Notes under the pieces: model-generated
Database searches by the model: none
What the model was told of the DNA's origin: nothing
The model's input: the letters and a program-made list of their open reading frames with translations, nothing else
Made by a program: the position numbers and the translations under genes
Assembly (NCBI RefSeq): GCF_040253615.1
Contig: NZ_JBEJGY010000004.1
Coordinates: 2,418,001-2,482,000 of the forward strand
Direction: 5' to 3'
From: Streptomyces sp. Edi4
GTDB taxonomy: Bacteria > Actinomycetota > Actinomycetes > Streptomycetales > Streptomycetaceae
DNA: 64,000 nucleotides
Shown here: positions 62,981-64,000 of the stretch, piece after piece
How the letters are laid out: each line of letters opens with the position of its first letter
Position numbering within the stretch: position 1 is the stretch's first letter

Positions 62981-63934
62981 CTAGAAACCGAGCTTGCGCA
63001 GCTGCTTGGGGTCGCGCTGCCAGTCCTTGGCGACCTTGACGTGCAGGTCGAGGAAGACCGGCGTGCCCAGCAGCGCCTCGATGTGCTTGCGGGACTTCAT
63101 GCCGACTTCCTTCAGGCGCTTGCCCTTGGGGCCGATGATGATGCCCTTCTGGCTCGGCCGCTCGATGTAGACGTTGGCGTGGATGTCCAGGAGCGGCCTG
63201 TCGGCGGGCCGGTCCTCGCGCGGGATCATCTCCTCCACGACGACCGCGATGGAGTGCGGCAGCTCGTCCCGTACGCCTTCGAGCGCGGCCTCGCGGATCA
63301 GCTCGGCGACCATCACCTGCTCGGGCTCGTCGGTGAGGTCGCCCTCGGGGTAGAGCGGGGGGCTCTTGGGGAGCATCGGGATGAGCAGGTCGGCGACGAG
63401 GTTGACCTGTACGTCGCCCACGGCGGAGACCGGCACGATCTGGGCCCACTCGAAGCCGAGCTCCGTGGAGAGCTGGTCCACGGCGATGAGCTGTTCGGCC
63501 AGTGTCTTGGAGTCGACCAGGTCGGTCTTGGTGACGATCGCGATCTTGGGGGTCTTCTTGATCCCGGCGAGTTCCTTGGCGATGAATTTGTCGCCCGGGC
63601 CGAGCTTCTGGTCGGCGGGCAGGCAGAAGCCGATCACGTCGACCTCGGCCCAGGTGGTGCGGACCACGTCGTTCAGGCGCTCACCGAGCAGGGTGCGCGG
63701 CTTGTGGAGCCCGGGGGTGTCCACGAGGATCAGCTGGGCGTCGGGGCGGTGCACGATGCCGCGCACGGTGTGCCGGGTGGTCTGCGGGCGGTTGGAGGTG
63801 ATGGCCACCTTCTGCCCGACCAGAGCGTTCGTGAGGGTGGACTTGCCCGCGTTGGGGCGGCCGACGAAGCAGGCGAAGCCGGCCCGGTGGGTGGGGTCGG
63901 TGGCGGGGTCGGCGGCAGGGGTGCGAGCGCTCAT
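62981..63934 (-). CDS. era: GTPase Era
   Basis: A 317-residue essential GTPase of 16S rRNA maturation and 30S assembly. G1 is CFVGRPNAGKSTLTNAL, G2 around TTRHTVRGI, G3 LVDTPGLHKP, G4 VTKTDLVD. The C-terminal KH domain with VEEMIPREDRPADRPL and IIIGPKGKRLKEVGMKSRKHIEAL binds rRNA. Its length is typical. It converges on the serine hydrolase gene with an 18-bp gap. Upstream genes lie beyond the window. Confidence 0.97.
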   Translation of the reverse strand: MSARTPAADPATDPTHRAGFACFVGRPNAGKSTLTNALVGQKVAITSNRPQTTRHTVRGIVHRPDAQLILVDTPGLHKPRTLLGERLNDVVRTTWAEVDVIGFCLPADQKLGPGDKFIAKELAGIKKTPKIAIVTKTDLVDSKTLAEQLIAVDQLSTELGFEWAQIVPVSAVGDVQVNLVADLLIPMLPKSPPLYPEGDLTDEPEQVMVAELIREAALEGVRDELPHSIAVVVEEMIPREDRPADRPLLDIHANVYIERPSQKGIIIGPKGKRLKEVGMKSRKHIEALLGTPVFLDLHVKVAKDWQRDPKQLRKLGF

Positions 63935-64000
63935 GCGGCCATTCTCCCCGATCCCGACCCCGTCGCCGCCCAGCCCCTCCCAATCCGGCCCCCCGGGCTC

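Overview
The window is high-GC actinobacterial chromosome and almost certainly Streptomyces. Codon third positions are nearly all G or C, GTG starts are common, convergent genes often overlap at their 3' ends, and many genes appear to lack leaders. The gene order (HrdA-type sigma factor, dnaG, dgt, nitrate/nitrite assimilation genes, ppdK, dus, glyS, znuACB-zur, uppS, recO, leuA, era) matches a core-chromosome block I recall from S. coelicolor. That is a recollection, not a search. I see no rRNA, tRNA, CRISPR array, prophage or insertion sequence.

Layout. 1-8 kb: the tail of an ABC exporter, a primary-type sigma factor, DNA primase, a flavin oxidoreductase and a dGTPase-like HD protein. 7-13 kb: a sirohydrochlorin chelatase, assimilatory nitrate reductase, a gamma-glutamylcyclotransferase-like protein, CutA and a SoxR-controlled FMN reductase. 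13-18.9 kb: a class IV aminotransferase, a repeat-bearing surface protein with its own sortase, a TSUP permease, and a sensor-fragment/histidine kinase/response regulator set. 19.2-23.2 kb: the nitrite reductase operon (FAD reductase, nirB, nirD) behind a GlnR-like box. 23.3-31 kb: an SDR, a VOC protein, an APC permease, a sugar ABC importer without its own ATPase, and an ArsR-like regulator. 31.5-36 kb: ppdK and dus. 36.3-42.5 kb: two MFS exporters around an XRE regulator, a small DUF6243-like protein, and an aldo/keto reductase with a TetR regulator. 42.7-46 kb: a kinase/regulator/DUF4097 operon. 46.1-47.1 kb: a gene-free block of tandem repeats. 47.1-51.9 kb: glyS and the zinc importer with a frameshifted zur. 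52.2-58.4 kb: uppS, recO, two lipoproteins, a TerB-like protein, and leuA with a leader peptide. 58.6-60.3 kb: a decayed RNase-A-like toxin with its frameshifted immunity gene, next to an emfourin protease-inhibitor gene with no protease. 60.3-64 kb: a GNAT enzyme, a serine hydrolase and era.

How the genes work together. The chelatase makes siroheme for NirB, and nitrate reductase feeds nitrite to NirBD, so these separated genes form one nitrogen-assimilation pathway. NarB, the nirB operon and the APC permease share an unusual start architecture: a CANNNT element, GGG, three bases, then ATG. The zinc importer carries two Zur-like boxes on its promoter and is followed by zur itself, which is broken by one extra C in this sequence. 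The most distinctive material is the toxin/immunity relic, the sortase with its six-repeat tryptophan-rich partner, several very regular operators (a 15-bp perfect inverted repeat at 40745, three 10-bp-phased hexamers at 31011, paired DnaA-type boxes at 41862), and in-frame short-repeat expansions in at least five proteins.
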